Shown piece after piece: positions 9,324-19,910 of a DNA stretch of 64,000 nt. The notes beneath the pieces were generated by a model that was given only the letters and a program-made list of their open reading frames with translations, made no database searches and was not told the DNA's origin. The stretch covers positions 1,240,001 through 1,304,000 of the forward strand of contig NZ_CP054931.1 in the NCBI RefSeq assembly GCF_013364355.1. The letters are read 5' to 3'. Source of the DNA: Stenotrophomonas sp. NA06056. Lineage in GTDB: Bacteria; Pseudomonadota; Gammaproteobacteria; Xanthomonadales; Xanthomonadaceae. The stretch's first letter is position 1; each line of letters opens with the position of its first letter. Made by a program: the position numbers and the translations under genes.

Positions 9324-10166
9324 TCAGCGCAGCTTCGCCAGTGCCTGGCCCAGCTGCACCGGATGCTCTGCATCCAGGTGGGGGGCGAATTCGGCCACGC
9401 CTGGCGGCAGCAGCACGATCACGGTCGAGCCGTAATTGAAGCGCGCCATCTCTTCGAAGCGCTGCAGCGTGATGCCGCGGCCGCGGTAATCCTTGCGGGT
9501 GATGCGGTCGCCGTAGTGCGGAATCTCTTCGCCGCTCCATACTGTTTCCACGCCCGACACCAGCAGCGCACCGACCATCACGCTGACCATCGGGCCGAAG
9601 CTGGTGTCGAAGTGGCAGACCAGGCGTTCGTTGCGTGCGAACAGACCGGGCACGTTGTTCACCGCGGCGGGGCCGACGCTGAACAGACGGCCGGGCACGT
9701 GTACGGTTTCGCGCAGGGTGCCGGTCCACGGCATGTGCACGCGGTGATAGTCGCGCGGCGACAGGTACACCGTGGCGTACAGGCCCTCGTTGAACGGCTT
9801 GGCGTCCTCTGCGCTGCCCAGCAGTTCGGCGGCCGTGAAGGACTGGCCCTTGGCCTGGAAAATACGCCCGGCGTCGATCTTTCCGAGCTGGCTGATGCGG
9901 CCGTCGGCCGGCATCACCAGGCTGCGTGGATCGGCATCGGCCACGCGCGCACCCGGCTTCAGCGCACGGGTGAAGAACTGGTTGAAGGTCGGGTAGCTGC
10001 GCGGGTCCGGATTGGCCGCTTCATCCAGGTTGACGTTGAACTTGCGGGTGACCGTGTCGATCAGCCAGCGCGATACGCGCGGGTTGTCCGAGTACGCCAG
10101 CGAACGCGCCATCGAGGACAGCAGGCGGTGGGGCAGGACGTACGTCAGGGCGGTGGTCAGACTCAT
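9324..10166 (-). CDS. psd: Phosphatidylserine decarboxylase proenzyme
   Basis: A 280-aa inner-membrane enzyme that makes phosphatidylethanolamine from phosphatidylserine. The self-cleavage site that creates the pyruvoyl group is seen as YGST, with the serine near residue 247; most bacterial enzymes have LGST. The catalytic His region is [11 protein letters not shown]. The start at 10166 gives [13 protein letters not shown], a typical opening, and overlaps the stop of the sco1 gene as ATGA. The reading frame stays open far upstream, but that extension lies in sco1 and is not real. The pair sco1-psd is a minus-strand operon. Confidence 0.93.
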   Translation of the reverse strand: MSLTTALTYVLPHRLLSSMARSLAYSDNPRVSRWLIDTVTRKFNVNLDEAANPDPRSYPTFNQFFTRALKPGARVADADPRSLVMPADGRISQLGKIDAGRIFQAKGQSFTAAELLGSAEDAKPFNEGLYATVYLSPRDYHRVHMPWTGTLRETVHVPGRLFSVGPAAVNNVPGLFARNERLVCHFDTSFGPMVSVMVGALLVSGVETVWSGEEIPHYGDRITRKDYRGRGITLQRFEEMARFNYGSTVIVLLPPGVAEFAPHLDAEHPVQLGQALAKLR

Positions 10167-10813
10167 GGGGCGGATTTCTCGGTCAGCTTCTGCAGGTCGC
10201 GGGCGATTGCCGGCGCATTGAACGGGGGGCGCACCAGGCCGGCAAGCCGGCCCTGCGGATCGAGCACGGCCAGGCTGGCGGAGTGCTCCAGGGTGTAATC
10301 CTCGGGGTTCTCGTCGAAGTGCTTGCCCGGCACCTTCTGGAACACGAAGCCCAGCGAGGTGGCAAAGCGCTCCAGCGAGGGGACGTCGGCGGTCGCCGCC
10401 AGGGTGTCCTTGTGGAAGCCGTGGGCGTACTCGCCGAGACGGGTTGCGGTGTCGCGCTCGGGGTCGACCGAGACGAACAGCACGCGCGGGCGCAGGCCGT
10501 CGGGCAGGGCCTCCCACTGGTTCTGCGCACCGGCCAGCTCGGCCAGGGTGGTCGGGCACACGTCCGGGCAGAAGGTGAAGCCGAGGAACACCAGTGTCCA
10601 GTGGCCCTTCAGTTCGCCGGGAATCAGGCGCGTGCCGTCGGACTGGGCCAGGTTGTAGTCGGGCAGGGCACGCGGCTGCGGGTACAGGGTGATCGCTTCG
10701 GTGGCCGGCTGCCCGGCCGGCGGCTTCGGCGCGAACACCTGCTGGGCGGCGAGCAGGCCAAGGCCCGCTGCCAGAGCGATCAGCAGGATGATGCCGACGT
10801 TGCGATTGAACAT
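10163..10813 (-). CDS. SCO1/SenC family copper chaperone
   Basis: A 216-aa thioredoxin-fold protein anchored by an N-terminal helix (residues 6-24). It holds the copper ligands CPDVC (Cys82, Cys86) and His177. Family members deliver copper to the Cu-A site of cytochrome c oxidase or keep its cysteines reduced, on the periplasmic face. No oxidase gene is in the window. It is the first gene of the sco1-psd unit and is divergent from prmB. Confidence 0.88.
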   Translation of the reverse strand: MFNRNVGIILLIALAAGLGLLAAQQVFAPKPPAGQPATEAITLYPQPRALPDYNLAQSDGTRLIPGELKGHWTLVFLGFTFCPDVCPTTLAELAGAQNQWEALPDGLRPRVLFVSVDPERDTATRLGEYAHGFHKDTLAATADVPSLERFATSLGFVFQKVPGKHFDENPEDYTLEHSASLAVLDPQGRLAGLVRPPFNAPAIARDLQKLTEKSAP

Positions 10814-10936
10814 GGGATTCCGCCGCAGGAAGTGGCCACCATCATACCGGCTGCGGCTGGATCGTTTCTGCCGCAACGGATGCCGGCGCAGGCGGCAACC
10901 CCTATAATCGGGGGCCACTTTGCCCGCAGTACCGCC

Positions 10937-11866
10937 ATGACCGCTGAAACGGCCGCCGAACTCCACACGATCATCGATCTGATCCGCTACGGCACCAGCC
11001 GTTTCAATGCTGCGGGCCTGACCTTCGGGCACAGCTACGACAATGCCTTGGACGAGGCCACCCAGCTGGTGCTGCACGGCCTGCACCTGCCGCACGACCT
11101 CGGCCCGGCCTATGGCCAGGCGCGCCTGCTGCGGGAAGAGAAGCTGGCGGTACTGGAGCTGTTCCAGCGCCGCATCGACGAGCGCATCCCGGCCGCCTAC
11201 CTGACCGGTGAAGCCTGGTTCGCCGGCCTCAGCTTCAAGAGCGACACGCGTGCCCTCGTGCCGCGTTCGCCGATCGCCGAACTGATTGAATGCGGCTTCG
11301 AGCCGTGGCTGGCTGGTCGCGATGTCAACCGCGCGCTGGACCTGTGCACCGGTTCGGGCTGCATCGCCATCGCCATGGGCCACTACTACCCGAACTGGGA
11401 AGTGGACGGCGTGGACCTCAGCGATGAGGCGTTGTCGCTGGCCGAAGAGAACAAGGAGCGCCTGCAGGCGCACAACGTGACCCTGCTGAAGTCGGACCTG
11501 TTCAACGGCCTGACCGGCCGCCATTACGACCTGATCGTCACCAACCCGCCGTACGTCACCAACGACGAGACCGATGCCCTGCCGCAGGAATACTCCTACG
11601 AGCCGGAGATGGGCCTGCGTGCTGGCGACGATGGCCTGGACCTGGTGCTGAAGATCCTGCGCGACGCCCCGCTGCACCTCAGCGAGGACGGCCTGCTGAT
11701 CTGCGAAGTGGGCGAATCCGAACAGCACCTGATCAAGCTGCTGCCGGAAGTCGATTTCGCCTGGGTCGAGTTCAAGGTCGGCCAGATGGGCATCTTTGCG
11801 GTCGAGTGCCGCGAGCTGATCGCCCACAGCGCCCGCATCACTGAACTGGCGGCACAGCGCCCGTGA
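10937..11866 (+). CDS. prmB: Ribosomal protein L3 N5-glutamine methyltransferase PrmB
   Basis: A 309-aa SAM-dependent methyltransferase that modifies a glutamine of ribosomal protein L3. The SAM-binding motif is [12 protein letters not shown], and the NPPY signature (Asn203-Tyr206) that grips the target glutamine is present. The N-terminal helical region (residues 1-85) is typical of PrmB. PrmC is distinguished by being usually paired with prfA; here the downstream gene is aroC, the usual neighbour of prmB. The stop overlaps the aroC GTG start. Confidence 0.93.
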   Translation: MTAETAAELHTIIDLIRYGTSRFNAAGLTFGHSYDNALDEATQLVLHGLHLPHDLGPAYGQARLLREEKLAVLELFQRRIDERIPAAYLTGEAWFAGLSFKSDTRALVPRSPIAELIECGFEPWLAGRDVNRALDLCTGSGCIAIAMGHYYPNWEVDGVDLSDEALSLAEENKERLQAHNVTLLKSDLFNGLTGRHYDLIVTNPPYVTNDETDALPQEYSYEPEMGLRAGDDGLDLVLKILRDAPLHLSEDGLLICEVGESEQHLIKLLPEVDFAWVEFKVGQMGIFAVECRELIAHSARITELAAQRP

Positions 11867-12966
11867 GCTCCAATTCGTTCGGCAAGCTGTTCACCGTCAC
11901 CACGTTCGGCGAATCGCACGGGCCGGCCATCGGCTGCGTGATCGATGGCTGCCCGCCGGGGCTGGCGCTGGACGCGGCCGAATTCAGCCACGACCTGCAG
12001 CGTCGCGCTACCGGCAAGAGCCGGCATACCTCGGCGCGGCGCGAGGCCGACGAGGTCGAGATCCTGTCCGGGGTGTACGAAGGGCTGACCACCGGCACCC
12101 CGATCGCGCTGCTGATCCGCAATACCGACCAGCGCAGCAAGGACTACAGCAATATCGGCCAGCAGTTCCGTCCGGGGCATGCTGATTACAGCTACTGGCA
12201 CAAGTACGGCATCCGCGACCCGCGTGGCGGCGGCCGTTCCTCGGCGCGCGAGACCACCATGCGCGTGGCCGCAGGCGTAGTCGCCAAGAAGTGGCTGGCC
12301 GAACGCTTCGGCATCACCGTGCGCGGTTACCTGTCGCAGCTGGGCGAGATCACCCCGGCCGGTTTCGACTGGTCGGTGGTCGAGGACAACCCGTTCTTCT
12401 GGCCGCACGCCGCACAGGTGCCCGAGCTGGAGGCGTACATGGATGCGCTGCGCAAGTCCGGTGATTCGGTCGGCGCCTGCGTGGACGTGGTCGCCGACAA
12501 TGTGCCGCCGGGCTGGGGCGAGCCGATCTACGGCAAGCTCGATGGCGAGCTGGCCGCCGCACTGATGAGCATCAACGCGGTGAAGGGTGTGGAGATCGGC
12601 GACGGTTTCGCCAGCGCCATGCAGAAGGGCACGGAACACCGTGACCTGTTGACCCCGCAGGGCTTTGCCAGCAACCATGCCGGCGGCGTTCTCGGTGGCA
12701 TCTCCACCGGCCAGCCGGTGGTCGCGTCGATGGTGCTCAAGCCGACCTCCAGCCTGCGCCTGCCCGGTGAGTCGCTGGATACGGCTGGCAATGTGGTCGA
12801 GGTGGTCACTACTGGCCGCCATGATCCCTGCGTCGGCATCCGCGCCACGCCCATTGCCGAGGCGATGATGGCCCTGGTGCTGATGGACCAGGCATTGCGC
12901 CACCGTGCGCAGTGCGGTGACGTCGGCACCATCACTCCGCGCATTCCCGGCCAGCTTGATGGCTGA
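11863..12966 (+). CDS. aroC: Chorismate synthase
   Basis: A 367-aa FMN-dependent enzyme that converts EPSP to chorismate, the last shared step to aromatic amino acids. The conserved opening ([15 protein letters not shown]), the [18 protein letters not shown] motif and GGRSSARET are all readable, as is the C-terminal block with [15 protein letters not shown]. The start is GTG at 11863, overlapping the prmB stop (GTGA). The length matches E. coli AroC (361 aa). It overlaps the next gene by eight bases. Confidence 0.97.
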   Translation: MSSNSFGKLFTVTTFGESHGPAIGCVIDGCPPGLALDAAEFSHDLQRRATGKSRHTSARREADEVEILSGVYEGLTTGTPIALLIRNTDQRSKDYSNIGQQFRPGHADYSYWHKYGIRDPRGGGRSSARETTMRVAAGVVAKKWLAERFGITVRGYLSQLGEITPAGFDWSVVEDNPFFWPHAAQVPELEAYMDALRKSGDSVGACVDVVADNVPPGWGEPIYGKLDGELAAALMSINAVKGVEIGDGFASAMQKGTEHRDLLTPQGFASNHAGGVLGGISTGQPVVASMVLKPTSSLRLPGESLDTAGNVVEVVTTGRHDPCVGIRATPIAEAMMALVLMDQALRHRAQCGDVGTITPRIPGQLDG

Positions 12967-13996
12967 TACGCGGCCGACGGTATGGGTGAGCCAGCCGCTG
13001 ATCGATGCGGCCATCGCGCCGCTGCGTGATCGTGTGCAGCTGCGCACCACCGATACCGTCACCGCGTGGTCGCCACAGCAGATCGCCGCACAGCTGGCGG
13101 TCGTTGACGGTGCGATCATCACCCTCAACGAGCGCATCGGCGCGGCGCAGGTTTCCGATGCGGCGCAGCTGCAGGTGATCGCCAACGTCGGCGTCGGCTA
13201 CAACAATCTGGATGTCGATGCGCTCAGCACCGCCGGCATCCTCGCCAGCAACACCCCGGACGTCCTCACCGAAACCACCGCCGATCTCGGCTTCGCCCTG
13301 CTGATGGCCACCGCGCGCCGGATCACTGAATCCGAGCGCTGGCTGCGCGAAGGTCACTGGGGACAGTGGTCGTTCCAGACCATGCTCGGTGCTGACATCC
13401 ATGGCAGTACGCTGGGCATCCTCGGCATGGGTCGCATCGGCCAGGGCATCGCCCGTCGCGGTGCGCACGGTTTCGGCATGAAGGTGCTGTACCACAACCG
13501 ATCGCGCTTGCCGGCCGAAACCGAGGCCGCGCTCGGCGCCACCTACGTGGACCTGGACACGCTGCTGGCGCAGTCCGACCATCTGGTCACCGTGTTGCCG
13601 TACACCCCGGCCTCGCACCACATCATCGATGCGGCCGCGCTGGCGAAGATGAAGCCCTCGGCCACGCTGGTGAACATCGCCCGCGGCGGCATCGTCGACG
13701 AACTGGCTTTGGCCGATGCACTGGCCTGCGGTCGTCTGGCGGCGGCCGGCCTGGATGTCTACGAAGGCGAACCGAACGTGCGCGCGGAACTGCTGGCGCT
13801 GCGCAACGTGGTGCTGACCCCGCATATCGGCAGCGCTTCGCTGGCCACGCGCACGGCCATGGTGCAGATGGCCGTGGACAACCTGCTTGCCGGTCTTGGC
13901 CTGGACGGCAGCCCGTCGCGCATGCCGAGCGCGATCAACGCCGACGCGGCGCTTGCCGCGCGCGCGACCTCGGGCAAAAAAATCGGCAAACGATAG
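12959..13996 (+). CDS. D-2-hydroxyacid dehydrogenase (GhrB/gluconate reductase-like)
   Basis: A 345-aa NAD(P)-dependent dehydrogenase. The Rossmann motif [12 protein letters not shown], the catalytic Arg in NIARGG, the Glu in YEGEP and the His in TPHIGSA are all present. HNRSR after the second strand (Arg residues in place of an acidic residue) suggests NADPH preference, as in glyoxylate/hydroxypyruvate and 2-ketogluconate reductases. The substrate is not determined. The start lies inside aroC, so the two are likely coupled. The C-terminal 25 residues are Ala/Arg/Lys-rich. Confidence 0.85.
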   Translation: MADTRPTVWVSQPLIDAAIAPLRDRVQLRTTDTVTAWSPQQIAAQLAVVDGAIITLNERIGAAQVSDAAQLQVIANVGVGYNNLDVDALSTAGILASNTPDVLTETTADLGFALLMATARRITESERWLREGHWGQWSFQTMLGADIHGSTLGILGMGRIGQGIARRGAHGFGMKVLYHNRSRLPAETEAALGATYVDLDTLLAQSDHLVTVLPYTPASHHIIDAAALAKMKPSATLVNIARGGIVDELALADALACGRLAAAGLDVYEGEPNVRAELLALRNVVLTPHIGSASLATRTAMVQMAVDNLLAGLGLDGSPSRMPSAINADAALAARATSGKKIGKR

Positions 13997-14030
13997 GGAA
14001 CCTTCGCGCGTCTCGCTTGAGAAGGTTCCC
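13996..14030 (+). other. Inverted repeat upstream of asd
   Basis: A perfect 10-bp stem (GGGAACCTTC at 13996-14005 and its complement at 14021-14030) encloses a 15-base loop. It begins in the stop codon of the dehydrogenase and lies 56 bases before the asd start. No T run follows. It may be a terminator of the upstream operon, an mRNA-end stabiliser, or part of an asd leader. Confidence 0.5.
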
Positions 14031-14086
14031 CGAACCCAGCTGTCGTGCACGATTTTCCCATCCCCGTTTTTTGTGAGAGTTCCCCC

Positions 14087-15115
<1,029 letters not shown>

Positions 15116-15120
15116 TGGAG

Positions 15121-15145
15121 AGGCCGGGCAACGCCCGGCCTTTTC
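15121..15145 (+). terminator. Intrinsic terminator after asd
   Basis: GGCCGGGC, a three-base loop (AAC) and GCCCGGCC followed by TTTTC form a textbook hairpin directly after the asd stop. Confidence 0.85.
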
Positions 15146-15146
15146 T

Positions 15147-15204
15147 GTAGAGCCGAGCCCATGCTCGGCTCTCCCCAAGCGGCCGAGCATGGGCTCGGCT
15201 CTAC
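15147..15204. repeat. SMAG repeat pair, facing (GTAGAGCCGAGC type)
   Basis: GTAGAGCCGAGCCCATGCTCGGCT at the left and its inverted copy ending in CTCTAC at the right are separated by about ten bases. They lie directly behind the asd terminator and 41 bases before fimV. This is a different sequence subtype from the pair at 9244. Confidence 0.85.
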
Positions 15205-15245
15205 ATGGATGCGGACCTTGGTCCGCACGCTTTATAGTGTCGCCC

Positions 15246-17228
15246 ATGAATAAACGAGCCAAGGGCGCACGGCGTCCGCTCACCTGTCTCTCTGCTGCCC
15301 TGCTGGCCCTGGTCAGCAGCTCGGCCATGGCCCTGGGGCTGGGCGACATCCGTGTCCTGTCCAAACCGGGACAGCCATTGCTGGCCGAGATCCCGGTGAT
15401 CTCGGCCGATCCGTCCGAACTTGAGAACCTGCGCGTCGCGCTCGCCTCGCCGGTCACCTTCGAACGCGTTGGACTGCAGCGCCCGGCCGGCCTGGTCAGC
15501 GAACTGCAGTTCGAGTTGACCCGCAACGCGCAGGGCAGGGCGGTGGTGCGGGTGACTTCGCAGACGCCTGTGGAAACACCGTCGTTGAGCTTCCTGGTCG
15601 AGGCCGATTGGGGCCAGGGCCGGCTGGTGCGTGAGTACTCGGCCCTGGTCGATGCACCGGCCAGTGCTCTGGCCGTGGCTGAGCCGGAGATCGTCGCGCC
15701 GGCAGGGGTGCTGTCGGACACCATCGTCCGCGATACGCCTGTTGCTGCTGCAACCGCCGCCGAACCGGCACCTGTCTCGGCGGCCGCCGCACCTGCCGCA
15801 CCGCGTCCGCGCGCGGCGGCACCTGCACCAGCAGAACGGGCACCAGCCGCACCTGTGGCCGCAGACGGCAGCGTGACCGTGCAGCGTGGGCAGTCGCTTT
15901 CGCAGATCGCCGGATCGCTGGCCCGTGGCAATCAGATCAGTCGCGACCGGGCGATGATCGCGCTGTTGCGTGCCAACCCCGAAGCCTTCATCCGCGGCAA
16001 TGTGAACCTGCTCAAGCAGGGCGCGGTGCTGCGCATGCCGGGCGATACCGCACTGGCCGCGGTGGATGCGGCCGAAGCTGCCGCGCTGGTTCGCGAACAT
16101 GCGGCGCAATGGCGGCAGGCACGCACCGTGCCGCAGCCGGCCGGCGCCCCGATGCCGGTGGCCAAAGCCGACGGCGCTGCTTCTTCCCCGGCTGCGGCCA
16201 CAGGGGCACGACTTGAAATCGCTCCGGCGCTGGCGTCCGACGCCGCGCACGCGGGCACAACCACCGGCACCACTGCCGGCAGCGAGGGTGACATGCTGGG
16301 CAACGAGCAACTGCGCCAGGCCAAGGAAGACATCGCCACCCGCGATGCCGAGATCGGCGATCTGAAGCAGCGCGTGGCGGAGCTGGAGAAGCTCAAGGAG
16401 CAGCAGCAGTCACTGATCGCGATGAAGGACAACGACCTGGCCGCCGCGCAGCAGCGCTTGGCCCAGGCGCCGGGTGCGCCGGGTGCCGGCATGCCGTGGT
16501 ACTGGCTGGGCCTGCCGCTGCTCGTGCTGGTTGCCTTGGGCGCCTGGCTGCTGCGTCGTCGCAAGCCCTCGCCGCTGCCGCCGCTGCGCGAGGAACACGA
16601 CGCTGCTGGCCTGGCTGCAGCGCTGCCGGCCGGTGCCGCGCTCGATACCCTGGCCGAGCAGGACGCCGGGCCGGGTTTCGCGGCCGAAGGCGGACGTCAG
16701 GAACCGGCGATGCCGGCCTGGGCCAGCACTGCCGACCACGACGCACCCGATGCGGAAATCCGTGCGGATGTCCCGCCGGCCGCGTGGCGGGCGGGTGAGC
16801 TCGATGAAGACGCGCTGGCTGAACTGCCTGCTGCGGTGAATGATCTGCCGCGTTGGGACGATCCGGCCGCCGCTGCTGCGGTGGCACCAATCGAGCCCAC
16901 CGAGGTGGCCGTGCCCGACTACGCGCTGCAGGCCGAACAGGAGCCGCAGTTCCGCGGTGTGTTCGATCTGCCTGCCGAACCGCATGAGACGGCTGCACAG
17001 GGCGACCTGCGCGACGATCACGCTGCCGCCGAGGACGCCGTCGAGTCTTCGCCAGACAGTGGCCATGACGGGGCGCCGCGTATCGGTCAGGAGCGGCTGG
17101 AGCTGGCCATCGCCTATCTGGACCTGGGCGACGCACAGACCGCGCGCACCCTGCTGCAGGAGGTTGCCGAGGGGGGCGATCTGCATTGCCAGGCGCAGGC
17201 CCGCGAACTGCTGGCCCGTCTGCCCTGA
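15246..17228 (+). CDS. fimV: FimV/HubP-family polar protein with LysM domain
   Basis: A 660-aa protein with a signal peptide (residues 1-29, ending SSAMA), a conserved N-terminal periplasmic domain (LGLGDIRVLSKPGQPL), a proline/alanine-rich linker, a LysM-like peptidoglycan-binding segment (about 202-260), a coiled coil (about 350-400), one membrane span at about 418-438, an acidic cytoplasmic region, and a short C-terminal domain (about 610-660; ERLELAIAYLDLGD) typical of FimV. Family members sit at the cell pole and organise type IV pili and chemotaxis. It is shorter than P. aeruginosa FimV (919 aa), mainly in the acidic part. The asd-fimV-truA order matches Pseudomonas. Confidence 0.9.
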   Translation: MNKRAKGARRPLTCLSAALLALVSSSAMALGLGDIRVLSKPGQPLLAEIPVISADPSELENLRVALASPVTFERVGLQRPAGLVSELQFELTRNAQGRAVVRVTSQTPVETPSLSFLVEADWGQGRLVREYSALVDAPASALAVAEPEIVAPAGVLSDTIVRDTPVAAATAAEPAPVSAAAAPAAPRPRAAAPAPAERAPAAPVAADGSVTVQRGQSLSQIAGSLARGNQISRDRAMIALLRANPEAFIRGNVNLLKQGAVLRMPGDTALAAVDAAEAAALVREHAAQWRQARTVPQPAGAPMPVAKADGAASSPAAATGARLEIAPALASDAAHAGTTTGTTAGSEGDMLGNEQLRQAKEDIATRDAEIGDLKQRVAELEKLKEQQQSLIAMKDNDLAAAQQRLAQAPGAPGAGMPWYWLGLPLLVLVALGAWLLRRRKPSPLPPLREEHDAAGLAAALPAGAALDTLAEQDAGPGFAAEGGRQEPAMPAWASTADHDAPDAEIRADVPPAAWRAGELDEDALAELPAAVNDLPRWDDPAAAAAVAPIEPTEVAVPDYALQAEQEPQFRGVFDLPAEPHETAAQGDLRDDHAAAEDAVESSPDSGHDGAPRIGQERLELAIAYLDLGDAQTARTLLQEVAEGGDLHCQAQARELLARLP

Positions 17229-17251
17229 CACCGCTTCGACAAGGACCTGCC

Positions 17252-17611
17252 ATGACCCGCGAACGCCGTCTCGACTACGTTGAATTCGCCTCGAGCGACC
17301 CGGCTGCAAGCCGCGCCTTCTTCGAGGCCGTGTTCGGCTGGACCTTCGTCGATTACGGCAGCGATTACACCGCCTTCGACGATGGGCGCCTGCAGGGAGG
17401 TTTCTTCCGCGGCCAGCCGCAGCGTGCCAGCGAAGGTGCGCCACTGCTGGTGCTGTACGCCGACCAGCTGGCGCCGATGGAAGCGGCGGTGCGCGCGGCC
17501 GGTGGCCAGATCGTGCGAACCGTGTTCTCTTTCCCCGGCGGCAGCCGTTTCCAGTTCATCGAGCCCGGTGGCAACGAACTGGCGGTCTGGTCCGAGCGCG
17601 ACCCGGCCTGA
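17252..17611 (+). CDS. VOC (glyoxalase/bleomycin resistance) superfamily protein
   Basis: A 119-aa single-domain protein with the beta-alpha-beta-beta-beta pattern of the vicinal-oxygen-chelate fold: LDYVEFASSDPAASRAFFEAVFGW at the start (cut here as YVEFASSD..FFEAVFGW) and FQFIEPGGNELAVW at the end. The last acidic residue (Glu in EPGGNE) fits a metal ligand. Substrate unknown. It stands between fimV and truA, 23 bases after fimV. Confidence 0.82.
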   Translation: MTRERRLDYVEFASSDPAASRAFFEAVFGWTFVDYGSDYTAFDDGRLQGGFFRGQPQRASEGAPLLVLYADQLAPMEAAVRAAGGQIVRTVFSFPGGSRFQFIEPGGNELAVWSERDPA

Positions 17612-17643
17612 GCGCCGCCCCACCCGCAACATCGAGGTAGCAC

Positions 17644-18414
17644 ATGCGTTACGCGCTCGGCGTCGAGTACGACGGCAGCGATTTCAGAGGGTGGCAGAAC
17701 CTGGGCGAAGGCGGACCCAGCGTCCAGGCCAGTCTGGAACAGGCCCTGTCATCGGTGGCCGATACCCCCTTGCAGGTGGTCTGCGCCGGCCGCACCGATG
17801 CCGGCGTGCATGGTGAGTGCCAGGTCGTGCACTTCGAGACCGACGTGGTGCGTGACCCGCGCGCCTGGATGCTCGGCACCACCACCCGCTTGCCGCGTTC
17901 GATCGCGGTGCGCTGGTGTGTACCGGTGGCCGATGACTTCCATGCGCGGTTCTCCGCGCGGGCCCGACGCTACCGCTACCGCCTGCTCAACCGCGAAGTG
18001 CGCCCGGCGCTGGGCCGGCAGACCCTCAGCTGGGAGCGGCGCCCGCTCGATGCCGAGCGCATGCACCTGGCCGGGCAGGCCCTGCTGGGCGAGAACGACT
18101 TCAGCGCCTTCCGTTCGGTCCAGTGCCAGGCCCTGCATGCGCGGCGTGAACTGCAGTCGCTGCAGGTCAGCCGCGACGGAGACGTCATCGAGGTGGCGGT
18201 CCGCGGTAATGCATTCCTTCATCACATGGTCCGCAATATCGTCGGCTCGTTGATTCTGGTTGGCAGTGGGGAGAAACCGGTGGAGTGGATCGCCGAACTG
18301 CTGGCCGGGCGCGACCGAACCGTAGCCGGTCCCACCGCTCCTCCGCAGGGACTGGTGTTCCTGGGGCCGCTGTACCCCGACAACTGGCATCTGCCCGCCG
18401 AGGTAACGCTATGA
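17644..18414 (+). CDS. truA: tRNA pseudouridine(38-40) synthase TruA
   Basis: A 256-aa enzyme that isomerises uridines 38-40 of the tRNA anticodon stem. The catalytic aspartate is Asp52 in [11 protein letters not shown]. The later conserved blocks [10 protein letters not shown] and HHMVRNIVG are present. Length is usual (E. coli 270 aa). The stop overlaps the trpF start as ATGA, a conserved coupling in this group. Confidence 0.96.
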   Translation: MRYALGVEYDGSDFRGWQNLGEGGPSVQASLEQALSSVADTPLQVVCAGRTDAGVHGECQVVHFETDVVRDPRAWMLGTTTRLPRSIAVRWCVPVADDFHARFSARARRYRYRLLNREVRPALGRQTLSWERRPLDAERMHLAGQALLGENDFSAFRSVQCQALHARRELQSLQVSRDGDVIEVAVRGNAFLHHMVRNIVGSLILVGSGEKPVEWIAELLAGRDRTVAGPTAPPQGLVFLGPLYPDNWHLPAEVTL

Positions 18415-19067
18415 GCCGCTCCTACTACCGTACCCGCATCAAGTTCTGTGGCATGACCCGTGCCGGTGACGTGCGCCTGGCCGGCGAGCTGGGCGTGGAT
18501 GCGGTGGGCTTCATCTTCGCCCGCGAGAGCAGCCGCCGGGTCGCACCGGCTGAGGCGCGCGCAATGCGCCAGGCAATCGCACCGATGGTCGACGTGGTGG
18601 CACTGTTCCGCAACAACAGCAAGGAAGAGGTGCGCGAGGTGCTGCGCACCGTGCGGCCGACCCTGCTGCAGTTCCATGGCGAGGAAGACGAAAGCTTCTG
18701 CCGCAGCTTCAACATGCCCTATCTGAAGGCGATCGCCATGGGCGGGCGCGAGGAGATCAATGCGCGCACCCTGCAGCTGCGTTACCCCAGCGCCGCAGGC
18801 TTCCTGTTCGACAGCCACGCCCCGGGCGGCGGCGGTGGCACCGGCGTGGCCTTCGACTGGTCGCGCGTGCCGACCGGGCTGCATCGTCCGTTCCTGCTGG
18901 CTGGCGGCCTGACGCCGGAAAACGTGTACGACGCCGTGCTGGCGACCCTGCCGTGGGGCGTGGATGTGTCCAGTGGCATCGAACTGGAGCCGGGCATCAA
19001 GGACGGCTACAAGATGCGCACCTTCGTGGAAGAAGTCCGGCGGTCCGATTGCGCCGTGCTGGATTGA
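18411..19067 (+). CDS. trpF: Phosphoribosylanthranilate isomerase
   Basis: A 218-aa TIM-barrel enzyme of tryptophan synthesis. The catalytic Cys is in KFCGMTR near the N-terminus and the catalytic Asp in LFDSHAPGG; the phosphate-binding loops LLAGGL and GVDVSSG follow. In this lineage trpF usually stands next to trpB. Here the next gene downstream is a YqiJ-like membrane gene, and trpB lies 11 kb away. Start chosen at the ATG that overlaps the truA stop. Confidence 0.95.
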   Translation: MSRSYYRTRIKFCGMTRAGDVRLAGELGVDAVGFIFARESSRRVAPAEARAMRQAIAPMVDVVALFRNNSKEEVREVLRTVRPTLLQFHGEEDESFCRSFNMPYLKAIAMGGREEINARTLQLRYPSAAGFLFDSHAPGGGGGTGVAFDWSRVPTGLHRPFLLAGGLTPENVYDAVLATLPWGVDVSSGIELEPGIKDGYKMRTFVEEVRRSDCAVLD

Positions 19068-19102
19068 GATGCGGTGACTTTTGACGCATCCGGCCTTCAC
19101 AT

Positions 19103-19132
19103 TTGAGCCTGCACACCTTCTTCACATAGGAT
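19103..19132 (+). promoter_or_regulatory. Candidate promoter of the yqiJK-telA cassette
   Basis: TTGAGC at 19103-19108 and TAGGAT at 19127-19132 are 18 bases apart; each matches sigma-70 consensus at four of six positions. The spacer of 168 bases between trpF and the next gene is the only long gap before the five-gene cassette. The match is weak and a different sigma factor could be used. Confidence 0.3.
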
Positions 19133-19235
19133 GATCCCGAGCGTGCTGGCCATGAGGGCCGGCACGAGGATCGACGGAGCCGCTGTTGGCGTGCTCCGAA
19201 CAGGCGCTTGGCGCCCCCGCCCAGGAAGGCAAACG

Positions 19236-19910
19236 ATGCAGGAATTCCTAACCGTCGTGCTCGGTTATCCGACCCTCCCGTACAGCGTCGCGCTGGCGGT
19301 GGCGGTTCTGTATTGGGGGATTGCCGCTTTCGGCCTGGTCGATGACGGTTTCGGCGAGGCCGGTGCCGACGGTGCGCTCGAAGGCGACGCCCAACTCAGT
19401 GGTCTGTCCGCCCTGCTGGCGCGCTGGGGCCTGGGCGGTGTGCCGCTCATGGTGGTGGTGACGCTGCTGAGCCTGTTCGCCTGGACCCTCACCTACTTCA
19501 TCCATCTTTACCTGCTGCTGCCGTTGCCCGACCCGCTGCGCTGGTCCTTGGGCACCGTCGTGGCGGTGCTTGCACCGCTGCCGGCCGTGCCGGTCACCGC
19601 GCTGCTGCTGCGTCCCATCCGTCGCTTCCTGCTGCGCCTGCGTCCGGTGCCGCAGGCCTCCCTGCTGGGCCGGGTCGGCGTGGTCGCCTCGCCGAAGGTC
19701 GATGCACGCAGTGGCCACGCCACCGTCGATGACGGCGGCGCCGGCCTGGTCCTGCAGATCCGCAGCGACATCGAACTGCAGCGCGGCGAGCGCATCGTGC
19801 TGGTCGAGCACGTGGCTGCACAACACCATTACCGGGTGGTCCGCGCCGACGCGGTCGCCCTCGACTTCCAGGACAACCTGCTTCCGGGCAACAAGGAGAA
19901 TCATCAATGA
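19236..19910 (+). CDS. YqiJ-like inner-membrane protein with C-terminal OB-fold
   Basis: A 224-aa protein. Three hydrophobic stretches (about residues 12-36, 70-92 and 98-122) are followed by a soluble C-terminal part from about 145 with repeated short strands (SLLGRVGVVAS, GLVLQIRSD, HHYRVVRADAV), consistent with the OB-like domain of YqiJ (DUF1449). NfeD proteins have the same layout and also pair with flotillins, so this is the membrane partner of the next gene. The start at 19236 has the ribosome-binding site AGGAAGG. The stop overlaps the flotillin start (ATGA at 19907-19910). Family call by layout and context. Confidence 0.78.
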   Translation: MQEFLTVVLGYPTLPYSVALAVAVLYWGIAAFGLVDDGFGEAGADGALEGDAQLSGLSALLARWGLGGVPLMVVVTLLSLFAWTLTYFIHLYLLLPLPDPLRWSLGTVVAVLAPLPAVPVTALLLRPIRRFLLRLRPVPQASLLGRVGVVASPKVDARSGHATVDDGGAGLVLQIRSDIELQRGERIVLVEHVAAQHHYRVVRADAVALDFQDNLLPGNKENHQ

